Source: JBCDCB01 sp039182735 (lineage in GTDB: Bacteria; Planctomycetota; Phycisphaerae; Phycisphaerales; UBA1924). From it: a DNA stretch of 35,522 nucleotides. Made by a program: the position numbers and the translations under genes. Shown piece by piece: positions 1 through 8,723 of the stretch (positions within the stretch are counted from its first letter, which is position 1; every line of letters begins with the position of its first letter). Location of the stretch: the NCBI GenBank assembly GCA_039182735.1, contig JBCDCB010000034.1, positions 1 to 35,522 on the forward strand. The letters are read 5' to 3'. Below the pieces are notes generated by a model that did no database searches, was not told where the DNA came from, and was given only the letters and a program-made list of their open reading frames with translations.

Positions 1-316
1 CCTGGACACCGCCTGCGCAATCAAGGTGGTTGATCGCGAAGTAGACAAAGGGCGTATCGACCAGCCCGACGTCGATGACGCTCGCGCCGCCGGCGAGAAT
101 CCCCTCGCAGAGCGCCTGCTTGAGCGACGGCGAATGCGTGCGCATGTCGTGCCCGACCACGATGTTCTTCATCATGGGCGTGGTCTCGCCCGACGCCTCG
201 GCCTCGCGCAGCAGGAACTCCGCCGCGCCAACGCCGATCTGCCACGCCATGTTCTCGTTGAGCGGGTCCGGGTAGAGACCGCGCACGTCGTAGGCCTTGA
301 AGACTTTCCCAAGCAT
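1..316 (-). CDS. Phosphomannomutase/phosphoglucomutase, N-terminal part (cut by window edge)
   Basis: About 105 codons read leftward from an ATG at 316 to the edge. The N-terminus reads MLGKVFKAYDVRGLYPDPLN, the F-K-A-Y-D-(I/V)-R-G opening typical of the alpha-D-phosphohexomutase family of the ManB/Pgm type; GlmM proteins instead open with a FGTDGIRG-like motif. A second family block, VVGHDMRTHSPSL near residues 53-65, is also visible. The frame leaves the window just after GGVQ, right where the phosphoserine TASHNP motif would follow, so catalytic residues cannot be checked. These enzymes interconvert hexose 1- and 6-phosphates and supply sugar nucleotides for glycan synthesis. The gene lies 71 bp after the helicase gene on the same strand and is probably the last visible member of that unit. 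A GGAGG sits 13 bases upstream, rather far for a ribosome site. Mannose versus glucose specificity cannot be told. Confidence 0.85.
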   Translation of the reverse strand, partial: MLGKVFKAYDVRGLYPDPLNENMAWQIGVGAAEFLLREAEASGETTPMMKNIVVGHDMRTHSPSLKQALCEGILAGGASVIDVGLVDTPFVYFAINHLDCAGGVQ

Positions 317-387
317 GTCGAGCCTCGCCCCTCCGTGGTCATTCGGTTCCGCCCGGCGCACCGCCCGACGGGCTCGCAGGATACACG

Positions 388-2421
388 TCAGCCATCCGCC
401 TCGCCGAGCGTCGAGACCTCGCCCGAGCTCACGCGCACGAGCGGCACACCCGCGGGCAACGCCGAGAGAAACCGCCTCCCGTATGACTTCGTGAGCACGC
501 GCGGATCGAGCACCACCACACGACCGGAATCGCTCGCGCTGCGGATCAGGCGACCGAAGCCCTGCTTGAACCGAACGACCGCACGCGGCAACGAATCGCG
601 CGAGAACGGGTCCTCCCCGTTTGCCTGCATGTGTTCGTGTCGCGCCTGCGTGAGCGGTCGATCGGGGGGCTCGAAGGGCAGGCGTGTGATGATCACGTTG
701 CGCAGCCCGTCGCCGCGCACGTCCACGCCCTGCCAGAAGGACGCCGTCCCGAAGAGCACCGAGCGTTCGTCCCGAGTGAAAGACTTCAGCACGTCCGCCC
801 GGCTCCCGTCGCGCCCCTGCACGACGAGCGGCCTGCCCGCGCTGCGCAGCGTCGGCGCGAGCATGTCGGCGACGCGGCCCATGTCACGATGGCTCGTAAA
901 GAGACAGAACGCCCCGCCGTCCGTCTCGTCGATCTGACGCTCGATGCGCTCGGCCAGCCCGCCGAGGTAGCCCGCGTCCGAGGGCGACGGCATCGTGTCG
1001 TCCACGTACAGCGTCACCTGGGTCGCGTATTCGAAGGGGCTCCCGAGCGCCATGGTCTGCGCGTCGTCGCACCCGAGACGGCGCTGGGCGTGCGCGAAGT
1101 CGCCGCGGGTCGTGCTCAGCGTGGCGCTGGTCAGAACGACCGAGTGCTCCTGCTCGAAGAGCGCTTCGCGCAGCGCCGGCGCCACGTCGATCGGTGCGCA
1201 CGAGAGCGTGGTGCGTTTGAAGCCGTCGTCGCTCCCGCTTGACTCGACCCAGTAGGCGCAGCCGTCGAGTTCCTGCGCGATGAGCGACTCGCAGGCCTGC
1301 GCGAAGGCCGCCGCGCGCTCGGCGTACCCGCTCAGCTCGTACTGGTCTTCCATGTTGGTCGTGTGCTCGCGAAGGCGTTTGAGCGCAAGGACGAGCTCGC
1401 CGAGCACTGGCGAAAGCGTGTTCTCGACGGCTTCGGGCTCGCGCACGCGTCCGCCGGTGGGCCCCCCGAGTCTTCGCAGCGCGTCGAACATCCGGTCGCT
1501 CTCCTCGCCCGCGCGCACGACCAATCGCACGGCCTGTTCGGCGATGCTCGCGCCCTCGATGTCCGTCTTGAGCGCCGCGAGGAAGCCCTTTCTTGTGCGC
1601 GCCGAGTAGAGCATGGAAAGCAGATGCCGAACGCCACCGCTCGTGATCGAAACGCCGAAGTGCTCGCTCGCGACTTCTTCCGCCGCGTGCGCCTCGTCGA
1701 GGATGACGTGGTCGTATGGCGGGAGGAAACCTACGCCGCGCGCGCGCAGCGCGAGATCGCTGAAGAAGAGCGCGTGATTGCAGATCAGCAGGTCCGCCCG
1801 CTGCATGCGTCGCCGGCTCTCTTGATAGAAACACACCTCGTAGCGTGGGCAGCGCCGCCCCATGCAGTTGCCGGCGTCGCTGCGGACGCGGTCCCACACG
1901 CCCGGTCGTTCGAGCTTCGGCAGGGTCGAGAGCGTCCCGTCGCGCGTCTCGTAGGCCCAGTCTTCGATAACGTGCAACGAGAGGCGCGTCGCCGCGTCGG
2001 GGAAGAGCGTGTCCTGCTTCCGGCTCGCCATTTCTAGCCGGCGCACCGAGAGGTAGTTCCCGCGGCCTTTGACCAGTTCTGCTCGGAACGCCGATCGCGG
2101 GCCGTCGGGTGTCTGTTCCGCGAAGAGCGCGCTCAGGAGCGGCACGTCTTTCTCGACGAGTTGCTCCTGCAGGTTGATCGTGTTCGTCGAGACGACCACG
2201 CGCTCGCCGTGCTCGATGATCCGGCGGATCGCGGGGAGCAGATACGCGAACGACTTGCCCACACCCGTGCCCGCTTCGACCATGAGGTGCGCGCGCTCCT
2301 GCATCGCGTCGTCGATCGCCTCGGCCATCCGCTGCTGCGGGGCGCGCGCTTCGAACCCCTCGCCGATCAGGCTCGCGATCGCACCGCCGGCGCCCAGCAT
2401 CTCCGCGCTCGTCGCGTTCAC
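388..2421 (-). CDS. dinG: DinG/XPD-family ATP-dependent DNA helicase
   Basis: A 677-residue superfamily 2 helicase. Visible motifs are a Q-like region near 23-36, Walker A AGTGVGKS at 50-57, motif Ia STNTINLQEQL near 78-88, the DEAH box at 242-245, SATLS, and the C-terminal GFGRLIRS motif. Cysteines C186, C191 and C197 fit three of the four iron-sulphur ligands of the DinG/XPD family. The first ligand position, in the KGRGNYLS block, is serine (S125) instead of the usual cysteine. The N-terminal exonuclease domain of Firmicute DinG proteins is absent, as in E. coli DinG and YoaA. DinG-type helicases unwind 5'-3' and help resolve R-loops and damaged forks. The GTG start at 2421 overlaps the rsmG stop by 4 bp, indicating translational coupling; an ATG at 2400 (residue 8) is the alternative start. 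Confidence 0.88.
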   Translation of the reverse strand: MNATSAEMLGAGGAIASLIGEGFEARAPQQRMAEAIDDAMQERAHLMVEAGTGVGKSFAYLLPAIRRIIEHGERVVVSTNTINLQEQLVEKDVPLLSALFAEQTPDGPRSAFRAELVKGRGNYLSVRRLEMASRKQDTLFPDAATRLSLHVIEDWAYETRDGTLSTLPKLERPGVWDRVRSDAGNCMGRRCPRYEVCFYQESRRRMQRADLLICNHALFFSDLALRARGVGFLPPYDHVILDEAHAAEEVASEHFGVSITSGGVRHLLSMLYSARTRKGFLAALKTDIEGASIAEQAVRLVVRAGEESDRMFDALRRLGGPTGGRVREPEAVENTLSPVLGELVLALKRLREHTTNMEDQYELSGYAERAAAFAQACESLIAQELDGCAYWVESSGSDDGFKRTTLSCAPIDVAPALREALFEQEHSVVLTSATLSTTRGDFAHAQRRLGCDDAQTMALGSPFEYATQVTLYVDDTMPSPSDAGYLGGLAERIERQIDETDGGAFCLFTSHRDMGRVADMLAPTLRSAGRPLVVQGRDGSRADVLKSFTRDERSVLFGTASFWQGVDVRGDGLRNVIITRLPFEPPDRPLTQARHEHMQANGEDPFSRDSLPRAVVRFKQGFGRLIRSASDSGRVVVLDPRVLTKSYGRRFLSALPAGVPLVRVSSGEVSTLGEADG

Positions 2422-3209
2422 GCCTTCCGGCTCACGCCCAGCGGCACACGCTTGGGCTCGCCCACGCGCCGGGGATAGTCCCGCGGCGCCTTGCGAAGCG
2501 CCTCCAGCACCACGATCGTCCCCGTCGGCGTCTCAATGATCCCCGCGCACCCCGCGTGCAGCAGGTGCAGCGCCTGCTTCGCCTGTTCGAGTTCTTCCTG
2601 TGCGCGGTCGCCTTTGACGAGCGCCACGAGCCCACCCGGTTTTGCGAGCGCGACCGTCAGCTCCGCCGCCACCGCCAGCGGACCGAGCGCGCGCGCCGTC
2701 ACCAGGTCGTGCGCGCCGCGGTGCGTCTTGTGCGCCTGCCCGACGACTTCGGCGCGTTCGTTGACGATCTCGACGTTCGGCAGCCCGAGCTCGCGCACTG
2801 CGTGTCGAAGAAATGCGACTTTCTTGGCGGTCGCTTCGATCAACACGAACTGGCAATCGCTCATCGCGATCGCAAGCGGGATCGCCGGGACGCCCCCGCC
2901 GCTGCCAACGTCCGCGACGGCGAGCGGTCGATCGGGCTCATCCTCGCGGAGGCCCTGCGCCACGCCGACAAGCGTCAGCGCATCGAACGTGTGCTTCACC
3001 CACGCGTCGGCGGGTTCGCGGATGCCGGTAAGGTTCATCACCGAGTTCGCCGCGAGCATCAGGCCGAGGAAACGGGCTTGACGCTCCAGCTCTTCCTTGC
3101 CGAGGGAGATGCCGAAGGACTCGCAGTGCTCGACGAAGCGCGCGGGCGGATCGCCCACGTCGATGGGCGGCGGGAATGTCAGCGGGTCACGGTTAGGTTT
3201 CGTCATCAT
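2418..3209 (-). CDS. rsmG: 16S rRNA (guanine527-N7)-methyltransferase RsmG
   Basis: A 263-residue class I SAM methyltransferase, RsmG/GidB family, which methylates N7 of G527 in 16S rRNA in the cytoplasm. Seen: MNLTGIREPADAWVKH around 58-73, the SAM-binding loop ADVGSGGGVPAIPLA around 99-113, the block IEATAKKVAFL at 124-134, and the YPRRVGEPKR-like C-terminal motif that typifies the family. The length is slightly above the usual 210-240 because of about 20 extra N-terminal residues. The start codon at 3209 lies inside the end of rodA (17-bp overlap), and the stop overlaps the helicase start by 4 bp, so the gene is embedded in the cell-wall unit. Two adjacent ATG codons (3209 and 3206) could both serve as start. 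Identification is firm. Confidence 0.95.
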   Translation of the reverse strand: MMTKPNRDPLTFPPPIDVGDPPARFVEHCESFGISLGKEELERQARFLGLMLAANSVMNLTGIREPADAWVKHTFDALTLVGVAQGLREDEPDRPLAVADVGSGGGVPAIPLAIAMSDCQFVLIEATAKKVAFLRHAVRELGLPNVEIVNERAEVVGQAHKTHRGAHDLVTARALGPLAVAAELTVALAKPGGLVALVKGDRAQEELEQAKQALHLLHAGCAGIIETPTGTIVVLEALRKAPRDYPRRVGEPKRVPLGVSRKA

Positions 3210-4503
3210 CGAACTCGAAGGACCGTCGCCACAGGTGCGGGTCTCTCCGGAGCCCGACGTTGCAGATCAATCCGACCATGATAAACCCCGCGACAAGGCT
3301 CGACCCGCCGTAGCTGACGAAGGGCAGCGTCATCCCGGTGATGGGGAAGAGCCCGATCGTCATGCCGATGTTGATGGTCGCCTGGGAGAGAATGAAGGCG
3401 GCGAACCCCACGACGATAAGCCTGCCGAACGGGTCCTTCGTGACCGCCGCGGTGAGCACCGCGCCGAGTCCCCAGAGCGCGACGAGCACGAGGACGACGA
3501 TGCCGCCCGCGGCTCCCCAGCGGTTGACGACGACCGCGAAGATCATGTCGTTGTGGGCCTCGGGGATGCCGCTGAAACGGACGAAGGCGCGGGTTTTGTC
3601 TTCGCTGTTGCCGAACGCGCCGCCGGAGCCGACGAGTGTGAGTGCCTGCTGACCCTGAAAGCCTCGGGAATCGATGAATCGGTCGTCGCCTTCGAAGCGT
3701 TCAACCACAGCCTGGATGCGTTCGACCTGGTGCGGGCGCAGAAGCGGGTAGGCATCCTGTTCCGCAGCGGCGAGACTCACGGCGACGACCACCGCGGCGA
3801 ACGCGACACCCGCGACGCCCGTGCCGATGAGATGAACCAGTTTGGCACCCGCCGCGACGAGCATCGCGAGCAGCGCCGGCGCAAAGAGCGTCGCCGTGCC
3901 GAGGTCGGGTTCCACGAGGATGAGCGCCATCGGGACCGCGGCCAGCAGCATGGGGCGCGCCAGTCCGAAGAACGTGCGGTACGACTCGCGGAACTGCAGG
4001 TAGCCCGCGGTCACGAGCACGAACGCGACCTTCGCCAGTTCGCTCGGCTGCAGATCGAACAGCCCCAGGCTGATCCACCGTCGAGCGCCCTTGCGGGGCA
4101 GCACCAGCCACTCGGGCACGAACGGCAGCAGCACGAAGACCAGAAGGAACGCGACGATCACGGCGAGCGGCCACGCGAAGTACGCCGCGTTGCGGAAGTG
4201 CAGCGTCATACACACCGCGCACGTCACCAGCCCGATCGCGAGGAACACGAGCTGGCGCTTGGCGTAGAACGAAAGCCCATCGGGATCGAGCCCGCTGGTG
4301 AGATCGATCGCGAACACACCGACGAGGCAGAGCGCGACCGACGCGAAGAGCGTCAGCCACGCGGGGTTGACCCATCGCACGCGCCCGCGCACCGCGGCCG
4401 TAGCTTTGTTGTCGAGCGTGCGCGATCCGAGCGTGCGTCGGGCGACGTCCGCGAAGGCGTCACGCCGGTCCGCCTCGGCGAAGGTCTCGACCTCGCGGCT
4501 CAC
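3193..4503 (-). CDS. rodA: SEDS-family peptidoglycan glycosyltransferase RodA
   Basis: A 436-residue polytopic membrane protein of the SEDS family (RodA/FtsW/SpoVE), which polymerises glycan strands from lipid II together with a class B penicillin-binding protein. Seen: about ten hydrophobic segments after a 45-residue cytoplasmic start, KGARRW at 138-143, QPSELAK at 152-158, EPDLGTA at 198-204, PEAHNDMIFA at 314-323, and the signature GLFPITGMTLPFVSYGG near 384-400. The GTG start at 4503 overlaps the PBP2 stop by 4 bp. The open frame continues far upstream of this GTG, but that part is only the antisense-like shadow of mrdA. The partner PBP lies immediately upstream, which favours RodA, though FtsW cannot be excluded from motifs alone. 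Odd: NRWG follows the HNDMIFA block where an acidic EE pair is common. Confidence 0.9.
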   Translation of the reverse strand: MSREVETFAEADRRDAFADVARRTLGSRTLDNKATAAVRGRVRWVNPAWLTLFASVALCLVGVFAIDLTSGLDPDGLSFYAKRQLVFLAIGLVTCAVCMTLHFRNAAYFAWPLAVIVAFLLVFVLLPFVPEWLVLPRKGARRWISLGLFDLQPSELAKVAFVLVTAGYLQFRESYRTFFGLARPMLLAAVPMALILVEPDLGTATLFAPALLAMLVAAGAKLVHLIGTGVAGVAFAAVVVAVSLAAAEQDAYPLLRPHQVERIQAVVERFEGDDRFIDSRGFQGQQALTLVGSGGAFGNSEDKTRAFVRFSGIPEAHNDMIFAVVVNRWGAAGGIVVLVLVALWGLGAVLTAAVTKDPFGRLIVVGFAAFILSQATINIGMTIGLFPITGMTLPFVSYGGSSLVAGFIMVGLICNVGLRRDPHLWRRSFEFDDDET

Positions 4504-6797
4504 AGGTACCCCTCGTCGCGGAGCGCGCGCACGATCTGGTTCGCGATCGGACCGCTGACACGTCCGCCGGAACCGGCGTACTCCATCACGACCGCGATCG
4601 CGTAGCGCGGCGCACCGCCCTCCGGGCCGGCGAGCACGACGAACCACGAATGGTCGCCCGTCCGCAGCACGGGGCGGCGTTCCGGGCCGTCGCCGTCGGG
4701 GTCTTCGCCGAGCAGGTCCGGCGCTTGCGCCGTGCCGGTCTTTCCCCACACGCGCACGCCGGGCACGTTGAACGTCGGCTCGCTTGAGCCATCGGGGTAC
4801 TTGAGCGTTGAGCCCGTGCCGTAGCGATCGGTGACCGCGAGTTCGAGCCCGCGCATCGCCATGTCGATCGCGTCGCGGTCGAGACCGAGGTCCGTCGCCC
4901 GCGGCGCGTCGTCGCGGAGCACACGCGGCACGATGCGGATCCCGCCCCGCGCGAGCGTCGCGTAGGTATCCGCCGCGTGGAGCGGCGACCACGCGATGGG
5001 CCCCTGCCCGATCCCCATCTGTATCGTGTCACCGAGGCCCGTGCGCGTGCCATCCACACGTTCGCCGACGATGCCCTCGAGTTCGGGGCCGATGCCCAGC
5101 CCGAAGGCGTCGCCCGCGCCGAACGCGCGCATCCAGCGGTCGAAGGCGTCCACGCCGAGCCCGCGCGCAACGGTGTAGAAGAACACGTTGCACGAGACGC
5201 TGATCGCCATGTCGCCGCGCAGACCCTCTCCGAACTGATCGAAGTGCGTGATCTGGTTCTGCTTGAAGATCCAGCAGCGGAGGCGGTTCGGCCTCTCCGG
5301 GTTCAGCGCCCCGGTACACACAATGTCGTGGTACAGCGCGTGTGTGCCTTGGGTGACCGCAGCGACAAAGACCAGCGGCTTGATGATCGAGCCCGGCGGG
5401 TAGGGTTTCGCGACGGCGCGGTCCACCCACGGCGCGCGGAGCGCATCGTTCCACACCCGGTCCGGTTCGGTCCGCGCCTGCTCGCGCGTGAACGACGGCG
5501 TCGAGACCAGCGCGAGCACATCGCCCGACGACACGTCGAGCACCGCCGCGGCGCCGTACAGCTCCGTGCCCTCCGGCATCGGGAGACCCTGCCGGGTCGC
5601 GTGCCACGGCTGGACGCGCGCGAGCCCAACGTCGGGATCCATGATCGCGCGTACGCGGGCCTGCAGCATCGCATCGATCGTGAGCCGGACGTCTTCGCCG
5701 GCGATCGGCTCGATGATCTCGGTCTCGCCCGTGTCGAGGCGCACGGATTGGCTGCCGCGCGCACCGCGGAGGCGCTCTTCCTGCGTCGCCTCGATGCCGC
5801 GCCCGCCGACAAGATCGCCCGCGAGGTACCGCTCGAGATCTTCTCGGCGTTCGAGGCCCATATCGCGCCGCTTCGCCGAGCGCGCTGCGATGTCCTCGGA
5901 CTGCGCCTCGCGCATCCATCCGATGGAGCGCGTGAGCAGGCCGCCCACGGTCACGACCCGCGTGGGAGAATCGTCCGCATCGCGCAGTGGCTGCGGGAGC
6001 AGATCGCGCATGACCTCGACATCGACGGTTTCGAGTGGGTACGAGCGCGCGCCGCCCGCTTCGAGCTGCACGCCCGGCGTCCCGCCACGCAGATGCAGAT
6101 CGGTGTAGCGACCGAGCAGGCGGCGCACTTCGAATGCCTGCTCTTCGGTCAGCCCGGTCAGCAGGGCGTGCGACTGGCGCTGCTCGCGGATGGGCTTGTT
6201 GACGTCGGCGAGCGTGACTTCGATCTCCGTCGCGAGTTCGCGCCCGCGGTTGAGCTCTTCTCGGCGCGCGACGAGCCAGCGTTCCCAGACCGACGTCGCC
6301 GTGCGCTGCACGTGTCGGCGCACTTCACCGGCCCGTTCATCGAGAATCTCTACCGAAACACCGACGGTGCCCGCGAGCTCACGAGAAAAGCGTTCGAGGC
6401 GATCCGTGTACGCGGGCAACTGTTCGGCGATCAGGTCCTCGCGTCCCTTGCGATCCAGCTTGCTCCAGTCCTCGGCGTGGAGATCGCGGGCGCGTCGGGC
6501 GGCGCGTGAATACGCCCACTCGCCGGTGAGCAGGCGATAGTCGATCAGCACGTCGAACGTCGCGCGCTCCTCCGCGAGCACGCGGCCCTTCCGATCGAGG
6601 ATGCGCCCGCGCACGGTCGGTGTGAGGCGCTCGGAGACGAGGTGCGACTCCGCGGCGGCGAGCATCTCATGGTGCCGCGTGAGCGTGAGCGAGGCGGTCT
6701 GTGCGCCGAGCCCTCCGACGACGGCGACGCCCCCGATCGCCAGGAGCGCCAGTCGACGATGAAACATGCTTGGGATGAGCCGTCGCAGCCGCTTCAT
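4500..6797 (-). CDS. mrdA: Penicillin-binding protein 2 (class B transpeptidase)
   Basis: A 765-residue class B penicillin-binding protein that cross-links peptidoglycan in the periplasm, held by one N-terminal membrane anchor around residues 13-35. RGRILDRKG follows near 63-71, the start of the dimerisation domain. Active-site motifs are complete: S470-I-I-K473, S535-C-N537 and K686-T-G688. The protein is longer than the usual 600-650 residues; the excess lies between the anchor and the transpeptidase domain and is charged and probably helical (about residues 90-220 and 290-350). It is coupled to rodA by a 4-bp overlap, the usual PBP2-RodA pairing of the elongation machinery. The start is 80 bp downstream of folE2. 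The pair shows that this organism makes peptidoglycan, which is of note if it is a planctomycete. Confidence 0.92.
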   Translation of the reverse strand: MKRLRRLIPSMFHRRLALLAIGGVAVVGGLGAQTASLTLTRHHEMLAAAESHLVSERLTPTVRGRILDRKGRVLAEERATFDVLIDYRLLTGEWAYSRAARRARDLHAEDWSKLDRKGREDLIAEQLPAYTDRLERFSRELAGTVGVSVEILDERAGEVRRHVQRTATSVWERWLVARREELNRGRELATEIEVTLADVNKPIREQRQSHALLTGLTEEQAFEVRRLLGRYTDLHLRGGTPGVQLEAGGARSYPLETVDVEVMRDLLPQPLRDADDSPTRVVTVGGLLTRSIGWMREAQSEDIAARSAKRRDMGLERREDLERYLAGDLVGGRGIEATQEERLRGARGSQSVRLDTGETEIIEPIAGEDVRLTIDAMLQARVRAIMDPDVGLARVQPWHATRQGLPMPEGTELYGAAAVLDVSSGDVLALVSTPSFTREQARTEPDRVWNDALRAPWVDRAVAKPYPPGSIIKPLVFVAAVTQGTHALYHDIVCTGALNPERPNRLRCWIFKQNQITHFDQFGEGLRGDMAISVSCNVFFYTVARGLGVDAFDRWMRAFGAGDAFGLGIGPELEGIVGERVDGTRTGLGDTIQMGIGQGPIAWSPLHAADTYATLARGGIRIVPRVLRDDAPRATDLGLDRDAIDMAMRGLELAVTDRYGTGSTLKYPDGSSEPTFNVPGVRVWGKTGTAQAPDLLGEDPDGDGPERRPVLRTGDHSWFVVLAGPEGGAPRYAIAVVMEYAGSGGRVSGPIANQIVRALRDEGYL

Positions 6798-6877
6798 GAC
6801 CCGCCTCGCGTGCGCGCATCGATGGCGCGTCTGCTCAAGCGTATCGGGCGGGCCGGGGGGCGTTCGTCAAAACCGGC

Positions 6878-7702
6878 TCACGCCTCGCGCTTGTCCCGCG
6901 TGATCTGTGCGTAGGCGTTGTGGCTGTGGATCGACTCGAAGTTCTCGCTCTGGGCGGAATACCAGATGACCCGTTCGTCGCTCTCGAGGCGGATCGCCAG
7001 ATCGCGGACGATGTCCTCGACGAACTTCGGGTTGTCGTAGGCCTGTTCGGTGACGAACTTCTCATCGGGTCGCTTGAGCACGGAGTAGACCGGGGCGGAG
7101 GCCGAGGACTCGAGGTGCTCGACGAGGTCCTCGATCCACATAGAGCCGCGGACGCGGACCTTCGCGGTCAGCTCGCAGCGCTGGTTGTGGGCCCCGTAGT
7201 CGCTGATCGTCTTCGAGCAGGGGCAGAGACTCGTGGCGGGGGCTTTGACCGTCATCACAAAGTCGTCCTCGTGATTGGAGACGGCGTTGAAGCAGACCTG
7301 ATAGTCCATCAGCCCGGCCTGCCCGGTTACCGGCGCACGCTTCTCGATGAAGTACGTGAAGGAGATCTCCAGGTGCGCGTGCTCGGCTTCGAGGCGTTCG
7401 CGGATCGCTCGCGCCACCACCGGGATCGTGTCGGGCGTCAGCGGTGATGCGTACTCGTTCAGCACCTGCAGGAAACGGCTCATGTGCGTCCCCTTCTGGT
7501 GGTGCGGAAGCGAGACGTACATGTTGATGTTCGCGACGGTGTGCTGTTCGCCGCCGTCGGGCGTCGCGAGTTTGAGCGGCCACGTGACGTCCTTGACGCC
7601 GACCTTGTCGATCGCGATTTGCCGGTCATCCGCCGCCGCCTGCACGTCGGGGATGGTCACACCGTCGGTCTGCTGTTGAGCCAAAGCGGTCTCCGTGCTC
7701 AT
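6878..7702 (-). CDS. folE2: GTP cyclohydrolase FolE2
   Basis: A 274-residue GTP cyclohydrolase I of the FolE2 (COG1469) type. It converts GTP to 7,8-dihydroneopterin triphosphate, the first step of folate synthesis (also used for queuosine). Family motifs include THMSRFLQVL near 72-81, TSLCPCSK at 157-164, SDYGAHNQR at 167-175 and IHSHNAYA at 258-265. The metal ligands known in characterised FolE2 (Cys, His, Glu, His) match C160, H172, E214 and H259 with the same spacing. FolE2 works with metals other than zinc and often replaces or backs up FolE under zinc limitation. It is the first gene of the minus-strand unit with mrdA and rodA, though it has no evident functional link to them. No FolE is visible here, so whether it is the only copy cannot be judged. 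Confidence 0.95.
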   Translation of the reverse strand: MSTETALAQQQTDGVTIPDVQAAADDRQIAIDKVGVKDVTWPLKLATPDGGEQHTVANINMYVSLPHHQKGTHMSRFLQVLNEYASPLTPDTIPVVARAIRERLEAEHAHLEISFTYFIEKRAPVTGQAGLMDYQVCFNAVSNHEDDFVMTVKAPATSLCPCSKTISDYGAHNQRCELTAKVRVRGSMWIEDLVEHLESSASAPVYSVLKRPDEKFVTEQAYDNPKFVEDIVRDLAIRLESDERVIWYSAQSENFESIHSHNAYAQITRDKREA

Positions 7703-7797
7703 GGAATCGTGCCCAGCGTGGGTCCGCGAGTCGATCGAATACTAGGAGGTCGAACCCGCGTGAGCGTCCGCGTATTCGCCGAGCGCACCTCGCGGAT

Positions 7798-8640
7798 TCA
7801 GCGCCTTGATTCGGCTTCGATCCCACGATCGACAAGAGAATCACCGAACGCGATGCCCACCGGCAGCCCGATCAGCATCCCGGCGATCCATTGGCTCGGC
7901 AGGATGCGCGAGAGCCCGGAGATCTCCCCGGCGTACACCGACTCGACCGTCACGCTCGCGAGCAACATCCCCGCGATCGGAGCGCACGCGGCGAGCGCCG
8001 CGATGCCGACCGCATGCCCGAGCGCTGAGACGCGCAGGCTGGTGACGAGGCGGGCGACCCCGACGCCGCACGCGGTGCCCGCGGCGGCCGCGCCGAAGAC
8101 TTGCGCCGCCCCATCGGTCCGGGCGACAGCCAGCGCGACGACGCCGCCCGCGAGGCACGACACGTCCGCGCCGATCGCCTGCCATGTGATCGGGCGCTCA
8201 TCGGGCATGGTCTGCGAGGCGTTCTCGCCGATCACGCGCATGCGCGCGGAGCGCTGAATCGCCCACACGCACGCCACGGCGATCGCTCCCAGCACACTAC
8301 CCTCGATCGCCATCGGCACGCCGATATCAGATCGCCCCGTGTTGCGGACCAGATCGCCCACGCTCCCGTGCGCCCACGCGACCCAGGCGAAGGCGATGCC
8401 GGCGGTAAAGAACCCCGTCGCCCGGCTCACGAGCGCAGACGCCGCCGCGCCGAGCATCCCGGCGATCACCAGGCACCCCGCGAGCATGGCGAAGCCCGAG
8501 GCCGGGTTCGCGCTGAGCATCGCCGGCACGCCGGCCTCCCCCGTCGCGGACTCCACGCGCATCGCGAGCCCACGCAGGAACGGCCCGACGACCAGCCCCG
8601 CGACGGCCACGTACAGGTATTGCAGCACGATTCGGATCAC
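7798..8640 (-). CDS. Multi-pass membrane protein of unknown function, divergent from hutH
   Basis: A 280-residue hydrophobic protein with about six or seven membrane segments, rich in Ala, Gly and Val. I recognise no family motif. The start is set at the GTG at 8640 (VIRIVLQYLYVAVAGL...). The open frame runs to 8739, but that would cover the hutH ribosome site and start. A soluble loop of about 25 residues (RMRVIGENASQTMPDERP) separates two blocks of helices. The gene is divergent from hutH across 83 bp and lies 95 bp upstream of folE2 on the same strand. Its place next to the first hut gene invites a guess at transport of histidine or urocanate, but nothing in the sequence itself supports this: it is shorter than usual permeases and has no charged residues placed as in known amino-acid transporters. 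Confidence 0.7.
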   Translation of the reverse strand: MIRIVLQYLYVAVAGLVVGPFLRGLAMRVESATGEAGVPAMLSANPASGFAMLAGCLVIAGMLGAAASALVSRATGFFTAGIAFAWVAWAHGSVGDLVRNTGRSDIGVPMAIEGSVLGAIAVACVWAIQRSARMRVIGENASQTMPDERPITWQAIGADVSCLAGGVVALAVARTDGAAQVFGAAAAGTACGVGVARLVTSLRVSALGHAVGIAALAACAPIAGMLLASVTVESVYAGEISGLSRILPSQWIAGMLIGLPVGIAFGDSLVDRGIEAESRR

Positions 8641-8710
8641 GCGTGAGTGATACCTCCAACACTCCCTTTCGGCAATCGCTCGCCGAGATTGCCACACGAT
8701 CGCTCGAACC

Positions 8711-8715
8711 GGAGA
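8711..8715 (+). promoter_or_regulatory. Ribosome binding site that sets the hutH start
   Basis: GGAGA lies 8-9 bases before the ATG at 8724. It supports that start over the upstream in-frame ATG at 8643, which would give an atypical 27-residue N-terminal extension. Confidence 0.6.
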
Positions 8716-8723
8716 ATCCCAAC

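Noticed and set aside
26..937. Plus-strand frames at the left end, and a 74-codon minus-strand frame at 21-245
   Set aside because: They overlap the minus-strand phosphohexomutase start (1-316) and helicase gene, which carry clear family motifs in other frames.
3097..4605. A 502-codon plus-strand frame opposite rodA and rsmG
   Set aside because: Composition (Arg, Asp, Glu, His runs) is that of an antisense shadow; rodA and rsmG are certain on the minus strand.
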